From Lautropia sp. (GTDB lineage: Bacteria > Pseudomonadota > Gammaproteobacteria > Burkholderiales > Burkholderiaceae_E), in assembly GCA_030527825.1 (NCBI GenBank), contig JAUNAC010000001.1, positions 1,203,464 to 1,267,463 of the forward strand: DNA of 64,000 nucleotides. The letters are read 5' to 3'. The translations under genes and the position numbers were made by a program. Shown here piece by piece: positions 7,819 through 17,498 of the stretch. Every line of letters begins with the position of its first letter. The first letter of the stretch is position 1. The notes under the pieces are model-generated. The model ran no database searches and had not been told where the DNA came from. It saw only the letters and a program-made list of their open reading frames with translations.

Positions 7819-9153
7819 TCAGCGTTCCCGGAAGGCTTCCCGCATCTTCAGGATTGGTTTCAGTATGTAATCCATGACCGTTTTTTCGCCAGTACGGATT
7901 TCGACGGCTGCTGTCATACCGGGAATAATGGGCAGATCCTTGCCGCCGGCATGCAGAGTGGATGTTGTAGTGCGGATCAGTACACGGTAGTAGCGGTTGT
8001 TGCCCGCCGTGCGTTGTTCATCGTCTCGCAGCGTATCCGGGCTGATCAGCTCCACTTTGCCGTGCAGACCCCCGTAGATGGCGTAGTCATAGGCGGAGAT
8101 CTTGACGGTGGCGGGTAGGCCAGGGCGCAGGAAGGCGACTTCATGGGGGCGTATCTTGGCCTCGACGAGCAGCTGATCCTCCAGAGGGATAATTTCCATG
8201 ATGTCCTGTCCGGGCTGTATGACGCCGCCGCGGGTGTTCATCCGGATGTTTTTCACGATACCGTGAACGGGGGCCGTGAGCACGGTGCGGGTGACCTGGT
8301 CTTCGCGGGCAGTGAGCGCCTCCTGAACCTGGGCGAGCTCTGACTCTACGCGGGAGAGATCGTTGGCGGCATCGACGCGGTATTTGCTGATCCGGTCCTG
8401 CATGGCGGCCTGCAGTTCGTTGAATTGACGCTGTAGCCTCAACAGTTCGGTTTCAGCCACGAGCCCCTTGGCGACCATTGGCTTGGTGATGCTGATCTCA
8501 CGCCCGATAAGCGCCTGACTGGCCTTGGAGGTGGCAATGGCCTGCTGCAGTGATTCTCGGCGGGCATTGAATGTATCGGTTTCGTTGTCTACGACTTCCT
8601 GGTCGGCCTGCACATCGTCAGGGAATTTGAGCGGGGTGCCCCGGGATTCCGCTCGCAGTCGGGCCGCCGAAGCTTTCAGACTGATCAGTTTGCTCAAGCC
8701 CTCCTTGTATGACGAGCGGGCCTTGGTTTCATCAATGCGCAACAGCGGCTGGCCTTTGGCGACGGTGGCTCCCTCGCGTACCAGCATTTCAGCCAGAATT
8801 CCCCCTTCCAGGGACTGAATCACCTGCTCCCGGCTGGAGGCGATGATGCGGCCATCGCCTTTGGTGATTTCCTCCAGCTTACTGTAATGGGCCCAGAGCG
8901 CGGCGGCCACCAGCAGAGCCACCATCAGCAGCAGGAGAAGAAAGCTGCTCTTCTGGCGGTCGTTGACCATGGCCTGCTGCATATCGCGCATGAAATCGAA
9001 ATCACTGCCGCTGCCTGCGTATACCGGATGGGAAAAACTGTCCCGTGAGACGGCTGGCGCGGATGTGGTGGCCAGCGTGCTGCTGGCGGCCTTGCTGGAT
9101 TCGGCGGCGGCGGGCACCATGGCGCGTTCGTTATTTGCTTTTGACTCAGACAC
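7819..9153 (-). CDS. Type I secretion membrane fusion protein (HlyD/LapC family)
   Basis: Periplasmic adaptor linking the inner-membrane ABC exporter to the TolC-like channel. 444 residues: a cytoplasmic N-terminus, one membrane helix (about 74-92), lipoyl-like half-motifs around GRIIASSREQVIQSLEGGIL, long coiled-coil helices (about 150-290), and the C-terminal beta region with VKISAYDYAIYGGLHGKVE typical of HlyD-family T1SS adaptors. The start is a GTG at 9153 with AGGGAG upstream, overlapping the ABC gene end by 8 bp. Last gene of the three-gene operon. Confidence 0.9.
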   Translation of the reverse strand: MSESKANNERAMVPAAAESSKAASSTLATTSAPAVSRDSFSHPVYAGSGSDFDFMRDMQQAMVNDRQKSSFLLLLLMVALLVAAALWAHYSKLEEITKGDGRIIASSREQVIQSLEGGILAEMLVREGATVAKGQPLLRIDETKARSSYKEGLSKLISLKASAARLRAESRGTPLKFPDDVQADQEVVDNETDTFNARRESLQQAIATSKASQALIGREISITKPMVAKGLVAETELLRLQRQFNELQAAMQDRISKYRVDAANDLSRVESELAQVQEALTAREDQVTRTVLTAPVHGIVKNIRMNTRGGVIQPGQDIMEIIPLEDQLLVEAKIRPHEVAFLRPGLPATVKISAYDYAIYGGLHGKVELISPDTLRDDEQRTAGNNRYYRVLIRTTTSTLHAGGKDLPIIPGMTAAVEIRTGEKTVMDYILKPILKMREAFRER

Positions 9154-11347
9154 GGCGAACTCCCTGGATCTTGCCTTCTTTCAGTGCCTGCAGCACTGCC
9201 TCTTTGGGCCCGTCGGCCACGCGAACTCCGGAGTCCATGATCACGACCCGGTTGACGAAGTCCAGCAACTGCAATTTATGCGTGACAAACACCATGGTTT
9301 GCCGTGCCGACAGTCGGGACAGCGCCTGCATGACCATTGTTTCGGTTGTTGAGTCCATAGCGCTGGTGGGTTCGTCCAGCAACATGACGGTTGGGTTTGC
9401 GATGACGGCACGGGCCAAGGCAACCGCCTGCCGCTGTCCACCAGACAGGCCATTGCCGCCTTCTCCGATTGGCATGTCATAGCCGCGTGGATGGGCGCTG
9501 GCAATCTGGTGGACGCCGAACGCGTCGGCAATGCGCATCATGGAGTCATCGTCGATATAGGGGTTCCCTGCCTTGAGGTTTTCGCGTAGTGTGCCGAAAA
9601 AGAGTCGTGTGTCCTGCCCTACATAGAGAACATGGCGACGGACATCGGCGGGTTCGATCTGTTGCAGCTCTATGCCATCCAGCTTCACAGAGCCTTCGCG
9701 AGGCTGGTAGAGGCCAGCCAGCACTTTCAGTAAAGAAGACTTTCCGCTGCCGATCCGTCCCAGCACGGCAACCCGTTCGCCGGGGGTTAGCGAAATGTTC
9801 AGGTTGCGGATGGAGTCTGGTGACGTTGGGCCATAGCGAAAGCTGATATTGTCGGCAGACAGTGCGCCATGGGCGGTGGGTTTGCGCAGATAGTTGCGTG
9901 TCGGATCCCGATCAGTGGGCGTGTTCATGACACGATTCAGGGAAGCGAGGGCTGTACGGGCCTGCTGGTAACGGACGGCCAGGGCTGTAATGCTTGCTGC
10001 CGGTGCGATGGTGCGTCCAGCCAGAATCACGGCCCCGATCAGGGCGCCCATGGTCAGGATGCCGTCACCGATCAGATAGACCCCCCAGACCACCATGGCC
10101 ACGGTACACATGGATTGCAGCAGTGTGGTGAAGTTGCTCACCATGGCGGTGATGCTGCGGCTCTTCATTGAAGTGCGGGAGGTCAGGGCGGCTGCGCGCT
10201 CGTAACGGGTCTGTACCTGGCTTTCCATCCTCAGGGCCTTGATGGTTTCAGCACTTTCCAGTGTTTCTACCAGGATGCCCTGTTTGATGGAGCCTTCGCG
10301 TAGATGTTCCTTGACATAACGTGACAGTGGGATCTGCGCGAGTCCCCCGACCAGAACCAGGATGGGGATACAGGCTAGCGGGATCCAGAACAGAGGGCCA
10401 GCAATGGTGTGAATGACCCAGACAAAGAGCAGGACGAACGGCAGGTCGGTCAGAGTTGCCAGGGTGGCGGAGGTGGCGAAATCACGTACCGATTCGAATT
10501 CGCGAATGGTATTGGCAAAGGCCCCAGCGGACTGAGGTCGGTTTTCCAGACGAGACATCATGGCCTGTCTGAACAGTATGGAGCCCAGCAGCAGGTCAGC
10601 TTTCTTGCCTGCGTTATCGATCAGCCAGCTTCGCAGATTCCTGGAGAGATATTCGAACAGCATGGCGACCATCACACCACTGGCTAGCGCCCACAGCGTG
10701 GTGTACGCCTGGTTGGAGATCACCCGGTCATATACGTTCATGGTGAAAAATGTGCCTGCCAGGGCCAGCACATTAATCAGTAGTGCGGCTACGGCCGCCT
10801 GTATGTAATAACCACGAAAACGCCAGATGGTGCTCCAGAACCAGTGCCCCTTGGGACGCTCTATTTCAATCGGGCTGCGTTTGTCCTCGGCAATCGCCGG
10901 CCGTATCAACAGGCAGGTGCCAACGTACTGGCGCTGCAGTTGCTCATGAGAGACCTCCAGCTCGATGGCCCCAGGTTCGCACGGCAGAATAACGGCCTGA
11001 CCATCTGCACGCCATTCCAGCAGCAGGCATGCACGTAGATCGTGCAGCAGCAGGATCACGGGTAGCTGCAGCGGGTTGATCTGTTTCAAAGCGCGGTGCT
11101 GAATGCGCACCTTGCAACCGTGGGCCTCGGCGATGCGCATCATGCCGGCGGGCTGGAGAGGCCGTTCATGCGGGATGCCGGTGGCCAGGGCTTCTTCGCT
11201 CTTGTGGATGTCAAAGCGTGCCAGCATCTGCGATAGCGCAGTCAGTAGCGGGTCGGGCTGAGGCTGGGGTATCGCGGCATTCAATGGCGGCGCAGGTTGA
11301 TTGACGTGTTTATCCTCGTCCTGAGGCGGCTGTGTTTGCGTATTCAT
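9146..11347 (-). CDS. Type I secretion ABC exporter with C39-like domain (LapB/HlyB family)
   Basis: Inner-membrane ATPase-permease that drives one-step secretion. 733 residues. An N-terminal domain (about 35-150) resembles the C39 peptidase fold but lacks an obvious catalytic Cys, as in C39-like domains that dock unprocessed substrates. A six-helix transmembrane domain follows (about 170-450), then the ATPase with Walker A GRIGSGKSS, signature LSGGQRQAVALARA and Walker B MLLDEPTSAMD. It starts 4 bp after the channel gene. The architecture fits exporters of RTX adhesins such as LapA; no such substrate gene is in the window. Confidence 0.9.
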   Translation of the reverse strand: MNTQTQPPQDEDKHVNQPAPPLNAAIPQPQPDPLLTALSQMLARFDIHKSEEALATGIPHERPLQPAGMMRIAEAHGCKVRIQHRALKQINPLQLPVILLLHDLRACLLLEWRADGQAVILPCEPGAIELEVSHEQLQRQYVGTCLLIRPAIAEDKRSPIEIERPKGHWFWSTIWRFRGYYIQAAVAALLINVLALAGTFFTMNVYDRVISNQAYTTLWALASGVMVAMLFEYLSRNLRSWLIDNAGKKADLLLGSILFRQAMMSRLENRPQSAGAFANTIREFESVRDFATSATLATLTDLPFVLLFVWVIHTIAGPLFWIPLACIPILVLVGGLAQIPLSRYVKEHLREGSIKQGILVETLESAETIKALRMESQVQTRYERAAALTSRTSMKSRSITAMVSNFTTLLQSMCTVAMVVWGVYLIGDGILTMGALIGAVILAGRTIAPAASITALAVRYQQARTALASLNRVMNTPTDRDPTRNYLRKPTAHGALSADNISFRYGPTSPDSIRNLNISLTPGERVAVLGRIGSGKSSLLKVLAGLYQPREGSVKLDGIELQQIEPADVRRHVLYVGQDTRLFFGTLRENLKAGNPYIDDDSMMRIADAFGVHQIASAHPRGYDMPIGEGGNGLSGGQRQAVALARAVIANPTVMLLDEPTSAMDSTTETMVMQALSRLSARQTMVFVTHKLQLLDFVNRVVIMDSGVRVADGPKEAVLQALKEGKIQGVRRV

Positions 11348-11351
11348 GTCT

Positions 11352-12782
11352 TCAGTTCAGCTCTGGCAATGGCGGAATCCCTTGGTTGTTCTGCCCCGGT
11401 ATTTTTTCGGTGACCGGGGGAAGGGGAGCAAAGCCGAGCCGGGGCAATAGCTGTCCGGTGGCGCCCAACAGTCGATAGCGGGCCTGGTTCAGTTCGGCCT
11501 GTTCGGTGGCGGCACCGAGCCGCGCGGCATAGATTTCGTTTTCGGCATTCAGCAGATCAATAATGCTGCGCTTGCCAATCTGGAATTGCTCCCAGTACGC
11601 AGCTCGTACCTGACGGGTGCTCTCGACCAGCTCTGCCCGGGTGCTGACCCGCCCCATGCGGGACTGAATCTGTGTCCAGTGGCGGGCAACATCGGTTTGC
11701 AGGGCTCTGCGAGTATTCGCTACAGCCTCCTCGGCGGTCAGTACCTGGGCGTTGGCGGCAGCGGCGGCAGCCGATCCTACGCCGCCATCGAACGGACTCC
11801 AGTCGGTCACCAGACCCAGGTCATAGCCACCAAACCAGTGCCGCTTGCCGTCAAAATCCCGGGGGCTGTTTACTCGTGCCCGCAGATTAAGTGTTGGCTT
11901 GGTCCAGGCATCTGCAACAGCAGCTGCCTTGCGTGCAGCGGCCACATCGGCCTGACGGGCCATGATAGTCGGATGGGTGGCCAGCAGATCAAAGGCTTCC
12001 TGAAGACTGCGGATCGGGGGGCCGGGTGGCTGCGTGTCGCTCACGCCTTTGACGGGTTGCCCAATCAATTGGGTCAGTGCTTCACGCGCCTCTGCCAGCT
12101 GGCCTTCACGATCCGCCAGCGTGATCTTTGCCTGCGACAACCGGGAATTGGTCTGCAGCAGGTCATAGCCCCGTCCTTTGTCGATGCGGACGATTTCCTG
12201 TACCCGCTGCTGAAGGGCGGCAATGCCGGCAACATAGTCGTGCGCCAGTTCTGCCAGCAATTGTTGTTTGGCAACTTCAATATAGGCATCCGCTACCCGG
12301 AGCGCGATGTCATCGCGCGCGGCCTCGGTGCTGTAATTGGCGCCGGACAGCCGGGCACGCTGGCGATCCGTTTCATTGTCGGTACGACCGCCATCGTAGA
12401 TGGGCTTTGTGATTTGTGCGCCGAGATCGCCTGCGCGGCGGTCTCGGCCACTGCCGCGCTGATAGGCAATGGATGGCTCGGCAACAATCCCGAACCGTGC
12501 GTTCATGGCATTGGCTGCGCCGTTTACTTCGTGACGGATGGCCTCCGCGTTGCGCCGGGCCCCCAGAATCTGGGGGTGCTGCCCCAAAGCAATGCCTATC
12601 GCTTCTTTCAGGGTTTCCGCATATGCTGGATAGGGTGTGGCGAGTGCGCTTCCCAATGTCCATATCAGCATCGACCGCCAGACGGGTCGGCGCCGATGAT
12701 GGTGCCGCCTGGTAAGGAAATCGGGAGAAGTACCGCGGGCAGGTGCGTGGCGACGTTCCTGGTAAGGGAGTAGTTTCATCAT
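11352..12782 (-). CDS. TolC-family outer membrane channel of type I secretion (LapE-like)
   Basis: Outer-membrane efflux trimer subunit for the exporter encoded next. It has a signal-peptide-like stretch MLIWTLGSALATPYPAYA followed by ETLKEAIGIALGQHPQIL, the conserved TolC N-terminal helix, then two repeated OEP halves with long helices (ATHPTIMARQADVAAARKAA in the second) and a C-terminal YRLLGATGQLLPRLGF. The start is uncertain: the frame is open to 12935. The double ATG at 12782/12779 is used here, while the ATG at 12671 would put the signal peptide right at the N-terminus. None has a strong ribosome site. First gene of the operon. Confidence 0.87.
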   Translation of the reverse strand: MMKLLPYQERRHAPARGTSPDFLTRRHHHRRRPVWRSMLIWTLGSALATPYPAYAETLKEAIGIALGQHPQILGARRNAEAIRHEVNGAANAMNARFGIVAEPSIAYQRGSGRDRRAGDLGAQITKPIYDGGRTDNETDRQRARLSGANYSTEAARDDIALRVADAYIEVAKQQLLAELAHDYVAGIAALQQRVQEIVRIDKGRGYDLLQTNSRLSQAKITLADREGQLAEAREALTQLIGQPVKGVSDTQPPGPPIRSLQEAFDLLATHPTIMARQADVAAARKAAAVADAWTKPTLNLRARVNSPRDFDGKRHWFGGYDLGLVTDWSPFDGGVGSAAAAAANAQVLTAEEAVANTRRALQTDVARHWTQIQSRMGRVSTRAELVESTRQVRAAYWEQFQIGKRSIIDLLNAENEIYAARLGAATEQAELNQARYRLLGATGQLLPRLGFAPLPPVTEKIPGQNNQGIPPLPELN

Positions 12783-13219
12783 CACGGAAAGAGATCTGGG
12801 GGCAGGGTACCGGGAAACGGTATAAAGCGAAAACATGACACGGTGTCTGCCGGTGTTCTGGTTGCAGGCATTGTTCTCCCCGATCACGGCTTTTATCCGG
12901 CAGGGAGGGCTGCTTGGCCGATTTGACGGCATCAATGGCCCCCGTATGGTTGCAGGGCAACAACCTGTTGTATGTCAGCCGCGAGTTTCGCCAATAATCA
13001 GCTGTGGTAAACCGGTAGCGTTCTGTGCACCAGGATGGTCATGAACCGGATGCTGGCTGGCGACGGAGGGGCCATGTCAGGGGCGGGTTTGGTACGCGCC
13101 GTTGCCTGGTGATTCAATGGCGGAGGGAGCATGGCCCGGTCCCCAGGCGGCAATAAGCGGTGGTTGGTCAGTGCAGGTGTCATGCCACCATGGTATTGCT
13201 GATGTGGATTTGCGGGTAG
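12783..13219. other. Intergenic region upstream of the secretion operon
   Basis: 437 bp between the end of the FAD oxidase gene and the channel gene. It must carry the secretion-operon promoter, but I see no confident -35/-10 pair and no convincing gene in either strand. Confidence 0.5.
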
Positions 13220-14749
13220 TCAATGTCCCGGAGGTTGTCCGGAAGGTATCATCTGAGTGGCCCCGTCACGCGATGCCGGGGGGCAGTACTTCTCAGGCAG
13301 AAGTTTGCCGGGGTTCATGCGATTGTCTGGATCCAGCGAGTGTTTGATGGCGTGCATCATGTCCAGCTCTATCGGCTGCTTATAGCGCAACAGTTCTTCC
13401 TGACGCAGTACGCCGATTCCGTGCTCGGCGGAAATGGCACCGCCATATTCGGCCACCAGATCATGAACCAGGCGGTTGATCTGTTTTTCATCATGAAAAA
13501 ACATATCGTCATACTGCTGGGCGAACTGGCCATGGGGGGCCACGTTGAAATGCAGGTTTCCGTCGCCCATATGGCCGAAAACAATCAGCTGCGCCTGAGG
13601 GTAGCGTTGCTTCAGTCGATATTCCGCCTGTTGCAGAAAATTGCTGATACTGGAAATCGGCACTGAAATGTCGTGTTTGACATTTTTCCCCTGACGACTC
13701 TGTGCGCTGGAAATGTTTTCGCGCAGCTGCCAGATATGGGCGAATTGGGTTGCTGACTGTGAAATAACAGCATTTGTGACCAGCCTGCTTTCCAGCGCTT
13801 TGGTGAGCAGATCTTCCAGTGCCTGACGTGCGGCCTGCTCATTGCGCAGGCTGCTGGACTCTAACAGTATGTACCAGGGGGCGTGCGCCGGTGGAGAGAA
13901 AGGCAGGCGGGTATCGGGAATGTGCTGCAGAACCAGTTGCATGGCCGCATCGGAGATCAGCTCGAATGCGCTGAGTTCATAGGCGATCTGTTCCTGCGCC
14001 AGTGATAGCAGGGAGAGGGCTTGTGCAGGTGACGTTATCTGGATCAGCGCAACAGCCTGTCCGGCGGGCAGAGGATGGAGTTTGAGGGTGGCGGCAGTGA
14101 TGATGCCCAGTGTGCCTTCTGCACCGATAAAAAGGTCCCGCAGATCGTAGCCAGTATTGTTTTTGCGCAGTCGGTTTAGTCCATTCCAGATTCTGCCGTC
14201 CGCTGTAACGACCTCCAGTCCCAGGCATAGGTCGCGCATGTTGCCGTATCGCAAGACCTGGACGCCGCCGGCATTGGTGGAAAGGTTGCCGCCGATGGTG
14301 CAACTTCCTTCAGCGGCCAGTGACAGCGGAAACAGCCGGTTCACGCCTGTAGCGACCTCCTGGACGTGTTGCAGGGTGCAACCGGCCTCGGCTTCCAGGA
14401 TATTGGCATGGATGTCCAGATCCCGGATCCGGTTCATGCGGGTCAGTGAGAGCAGGATGACGGGTCTGGGCGCATGCCGTGATGAAGGCGGCAGAGGGAC
14501 AGCGGCCCCGGTCAGTCCGGTGTTGCCCCCTTGGGGAACGATGACGGCATCGTGGTTGCGGCACCAGCACACCACGGCCGCCACATCCGTTGTGCTGTCA
14601 GGTTGGACGACGGCCAGGGCAGGGCCCGTCCAGCGCTGGCGATAGTCATGCAACCAGGGGCGCATGTCTGCCGGGGTGGACAGCAGTCGGCCGGAGAAGA
14701 CTGCACGCAGCGATGTCAGCAGGGAATCGGTTGTTGCGGGATCAGGCAT
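13220..14749 (-). CDS. FAD-linked 2-hydroxyacid dehydrogenase-like oxidoreductase (GlcD/D-2-HGDH/D-LDH family)
   Basis: Likely oxidises a D-2-hydroxyacid using FAD. 509 residues. The PCMH-type FAD domain shows VPQGGNTGLTGAAVP (about 73-87), the N-terminal loop that holds the pyrophosphate, then GNLSTNAGGVQVLRYG and the segment GAEGTLGIITAATLKL. The C-terminal oxidase domain has the metal/substrate signature FGHMGDGNLHFNV and AEHGIGVLRQEEL. Glycolate oxidase GlcD, D-lactate dehydrogenase and D-2-hydroxyglutarate dehydrogenase share these, so the substrate is not assigned. It is transcribed divergently from the polysaccharide exporter genes across a 333-bp spacer. Confidence 0.85.
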   Translation of the reverse strand: MPDPATTDSLLTSLRAVFSGRLLSTPADMRPWLHDYRQRWTGPALAVVQPDSTTDVAAVVCWCRNHDAVIVPQGGNTGLTGAAVPLPPSSRHAPRPVILLSLTRMNRIRDLDIHANILEAEAGCTLQHVQEVATGVNRLFPLSLAAEGSCTIGGNLSTNAGGVQVLRYGNMRDLCLGLEVVTADGRIWNGLNRLRKNNTGYDLRDLFIGAEGTLGIITAATLKLHPLPAGQAVALIQITSPAQALSLLSLAQEQIAYELSAFELISDAAMQLVLQHIPDTRLPFSPPAHAPWYILLESSSLRNEQAARQALEDLLTKALESRLVTNAVISQSATQFAHIWQLRENISSAQSRQGKNVKHDISVPISSISNFLQQAEYRLKQRYPQAQLIVFGHMGDGNLHFNVAPHGQFAQQYDDMFFHDEKQINRLVHDLVAEYGGAISAEHGIGVLRQEELLRYKQPIELDMMHAIKHSLDPDNRMNPGKLLPEKYCPPASRDGATQMIPSGQPPGH

Positions 14750-15014
14750 GGCAGCATGAGGTTCCTGAGGCAGGACGGTGGCGTGGGTCAGTCAGGGTTC
14801 GCGGGCAACGTCTTTCGCGGACGTATCGCGTATTTTTGTAACGAAACTGCCGTCACTGTAAAGATTTGACACGGGTCGGCTGTCCATAGGCTATTGTTCG
14901 CGATCCCCAATGGGCATAGTCTTAAAATACTGCGCAGTGAGGGCCGGGATCTCCTCATGTCAAACGGGCGGATTCCTCGCTGGCTGTCTTAGCGGCGGTT
15001 TTTATACTGTGACA

Positions 15015-15036
15015 GGATGTGATGGATATCACATCC
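15015..15036. promoter_or_regulatory. CRP/FNR-type palindrome (TGTGA-N6-TCACA) before wzm
   Basis: Nine-base perfect inverted arms (GGATGTGAT and ATCACATCC) around a 4-bp centre contain the exact core TGTGA-N6-TCACA of CRP-family operators at 15018-15033. A TATACT -10-like box ends at 15008, seven bases upstream. The site is 47 bp before the first possible wzm ATG and also within the divergent spacer of the FAD oxidase gene. I see no other gene or strong site in the rest of this 333-bp spacer. Confidence 0.6.
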
Positions 15037-15082
15037 GTGACCAGTAGAAGAGGCATGCCGCTCTCTGTCTGAGTAATCCCGG

Positions 15083-15979
15083 ATGATAATCAACCTGTTG
15101 CCAGAGCCGCTTTGCATCTGGCATTTTTCTGTTGCGGATACCCTACCGTTGAATCCACATGCTGTTACGCCCGTGTCGCCGGGCTTCATGGTGTCCACGC
15201 TGCTGCGACACCGGGCGCTGATCATGCAGATGGCCTGGCGCGAGATTGTCGCCCGCTATCGCGGGTCAGTCATGGGCGTCTTTTGGTCATTGCTCAACCC
15301 GCTGCTCATGCTGGTTGTCTATACGTTTGTGTTTTCAGTGGTTTTCAAGGCTCGCTGGCAGACAGGTGCCCAGCAGAGTCATACTGACTTCGCCATTATT
15401 CTGTTTGTTGGGGTCATCGTCCACACTCTGTTTTCAGAAGTGGCCGGACGGGCGCCGTCGTTGATTCTTGGTAACCCCAGCTATGTGAAGCGTGTGGTAT
15501 TTCCACTGGAAATTCTACCAGTAGTCAGCCTTTTGTCAGCCCTGTTCCAGGCAGGTGTCAGTCTGGCCGTGCTGATGGTCGCTCTCCTGCTGATGGACGG
15601 GCATATCCCGCTGACCGTGCCACTGGTGGTGCTGGTCTGGCTGCCACTGCTGCTTTTTTGCCTGGGAACGAGCTGGTATCTGGCAGCATTGGGCGTCTAT
15701 ATCCGGGACATTGCCCAGGCCATTGGCGTGATTCTCACCGTCTTGCTGTTTGTCTCCCCCGCATTTTTCTCCATTGAGGCGCTGCCCGAGCCCATGCGAC
15801 CCTGGGTCAAGCTCAATCCGTTGACATTGCCCATGGTGGAGTCACGCGATGTGCTCATCTGGGGCAGGCAGCCGGACTGGTCGGAATGGGGGCTGTTCAC
15901 CGCAGGAATGGCACTGTTTGCCTGGCTGGGATTTGTCTGGTTCCAGAGCATTCGCAGGGGGTTTGCTGATGTCCTCTAA
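15083..15979 (+). CDS. wzm: Polysaccharide ABC exporter permease (Wzm-like, ABC-2 family)
   Basis: Inner-membrane channel that with the next gene's ATPase exports a finished lipid-linked polysaccharide (O-antigen or capsule). About six transmembrane helices. The conserved cytoplasmic N-terminus [24 protein letters not shown] and [20 protein letters not shown] are typical of ABC-2 polysaccharide permeases. Start is ambiguous: the ATG at 15083 gives 298 residues, while ATG 15188 ([11 protein letters not shown]) gives 263, closer to the family length. The stop overlaps the ATPase gene by 11 bp. Confidence 0.9.
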   Translation: MIINLLPEPLCIWHFSVADTLPLNPHAVTPVSPGFMVSTLLRHRALIMQMAWREIVARYRGSVMGVFWSLLNPLLMLVVYTFVFSVVFKARWQTGAQQSHTDFAIILFVGVIVHTLFSEVAGRAPSLILGNPSYVKRVVFPLEILPVVSLLSALFQAGVSLAVLMVALLLMDGHIPLTVPLVVLVWLPLLLFCLGTSWYLAALGVYIRDIAQAIGVILTVLLFVSPAFFSIEALPEPMRPWVKLNPLTLPMVESRDVLIWGRQPDWSEWGLFTAGMALFAWLGFVWFQSIRRGFADVL

Positions 15980-17498
15980 TCAATCCCCCTCCCGTTCGGA
16001 AGGTGTGCCCTGTGCAGATGACCCGGTCTTCGCGGGGCATGTTGCGTCTGCGTCTTCGGCAGCCAGCGCCGGGCTGGATCAGGATGTGGCTGTCCGCGTG
16101 TCAGGTCTGTCCAAATGTTTTCAGCTGTATGACAGCCCGGGACATTTGCTGAAGCAGTTGCTGATGGGGCGTCTGGCACGCCTGGCCGGACATCAGCCCC
16201 CCCGATATTTCAGGGAATTCTGGGCGCTGAAAGGGGTGGACTTTACCGTTCGACGCGGTGAAACGGTCGGGATTGTCGGCCGCAATGGCGCCGGGAAAAG
16301 CACGCTTTTGCAGATTCTCTGCGGGACCTTGAGCCCCACGGCAGGCCAGGTTGATGTTCGTGGGCGGGTTGCTGCTTTGCTGGAGCTGGGGGCCGGATTC
16401 AATCCCGAATTTTCGGGGCGGGAAAATGTCTATCTGAACGGCGCCATTCTAGGTATCAGCCGTCAGGAAATAACGCGCCGGTTTGCCGATATAGAAGCAT
16501 TTGCCGATATCGGGGAGTTCATTGACCGCCCGGTCAAGTCCTATTCGTCCGGTATGTACGTGCGCCTTGCTTTCGCCGTGTCTGCCTGTGTGGAGCCGGA
16601 TGTCCTGATCGTTGACGAAGCACTGGCCGTGGGGGATGCCAAGTTTCAGGCCAAGTGTTTTCGCCGCTTCGAGGAGTTGGTGGCCAGGGGAACAACCATC
16701 CTGCTGGTGACTCATTCCACCGAGCAGATTACCCGGCACTGTGACCGGGCCATTCTGCTGGAAGGGGGCGTGGTGCACCAGGAGGGGCCACCCAAGGATG
16801 TGGCCAACACTTATCTGGATCTGCTCTTTGGCGTGCAGCGCAAGACCGACGTGGTCAAGCCAGGCATTGCAGATCCTGCCAGGCTCCCCGCTCAGCCGAC
16901 GGAGGCGGGATCCCCCGGTGAAATACCGGATCATTCAACATCCAATTCTGAACCAGGCAATGCAGGAGATGGCACCTTCAGCGGGCCGTTGCTGACATGT
17001 TCGCCGGGCCGCTTTGAAGAGCGCCCGGGTTATAACAGCGACGAATATCGGTGGGGTAGCCGTGAGGTCGAGATCGCCGATTTCATGGTGACGACCAATG
17101 GGCGGGATCATACGGTACGCCTGAACACAGGTGATCAGGTGAGGGTGGTCATCTGGGTGAATTTTCGCGTGGATGTGAAGGCACCCATCTATGGACTGAC
17201 CATCAAGACGCCGGACGGCGTTACTGTCTATGGCAGCAATTCGCGAGACTTTCCCGGGGGGCCGGTCATGAGATCCGTCAAGGCCGGTGAAACTGTACGG
17301 GTGGTCTTTGAAATGGATCTGCGCATTGGGGCCGGGGATTTCCTGCTGTCTCTGGGCGTGGCTCAGGACATTGGCGGGGGGGAGGTGCAGCCGCTGGATC
17401 GCCGTTATGACAGCATCCTCATACACGTCAGCCGGCAGTCGCGCTGCTATGGCCTGGCAGATTTCGACATGCGCGTAGAGATTCAGGCGGATACATGA
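15969..17498 (+). CDS. wzt: Polysaccharide ABC exporter ATPase with C-terminal glycan-recognition domain (Wzt-like)
   Basis: 509-residue ATPase of the Wzm/Wzt exporter. An N-terminal extension of about 40 residues precedes the ABC domain with Walker [10 protein letters not shown] (104-112), the signature [14 protein letters not shown] and Walker [13 protein letters not shown]. After a Pro/Ser-rich linker (about 290-350), a C-terminal beta-sandwich of the Wzt_C type begins near [13 protein letters not shown] and runs to the end. In O-antigen systems such as O9a this domain binds the modified non-reducing end of the chain, which fits the adjacent methyltransferase gene. The ATG at 15969 is chosen over an upstream open extension because it overlaps wzm tightly. 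Confidence 0.92.
   Translation: MSSNQSPSRSEGVPCADDPVFAGHVASASSAASAGLDQDVAVRVSGLSKCFQLYDSPGHLLKQLLMGRLARLAGHQPPRYFREFWALKGVDFTVRRGETVGIVGRNGAGKSTLLQILCGTLSPTAGQVDVRGRVAALLELGAGFNPEFSGRENVYLNGAILGISRQEITRRFADIEAFADIGEFIDRPVKSYSSGMYVRLAFAVSACVEPDVLIVDEALAVGDAKFQAKCFRRFEELVARGTTILLVTHSTEQITRHCDRAILLEGGVVHQEGPPKDVANTYLDLLFGVQRKTDVVKPGIADPARLPAQPTEAGSPGEIPDHSTSNSEPGNAGDGTFSGPLLTCSPGRFEERPGYNSDEYRWGSREVEIADFMVTTNGRDHTVRLNTGDQVRVVIWVNFRVDVKAPIYGLTIKTPDGVTVYGSNSRDFPGGPVMRSVKAGETVRVVFEMDLRIGAGDFLLSLGVAQDIGGGEVQPLDRRYDSILIHVSRQSRCYGLADFDMRVEIQADT

Noticed and set aside
11586-12773. Rightward open frame of 395 codons opposite the TolC-like gene
   Set aside because: Antisense shadow of a well-supported coding region.
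14866-14897. TTGACA followed by TATTGT as a promoter for wzm
   Set aside because: The spacing is 20 bp, too long for a convincing sigma70 promoter.
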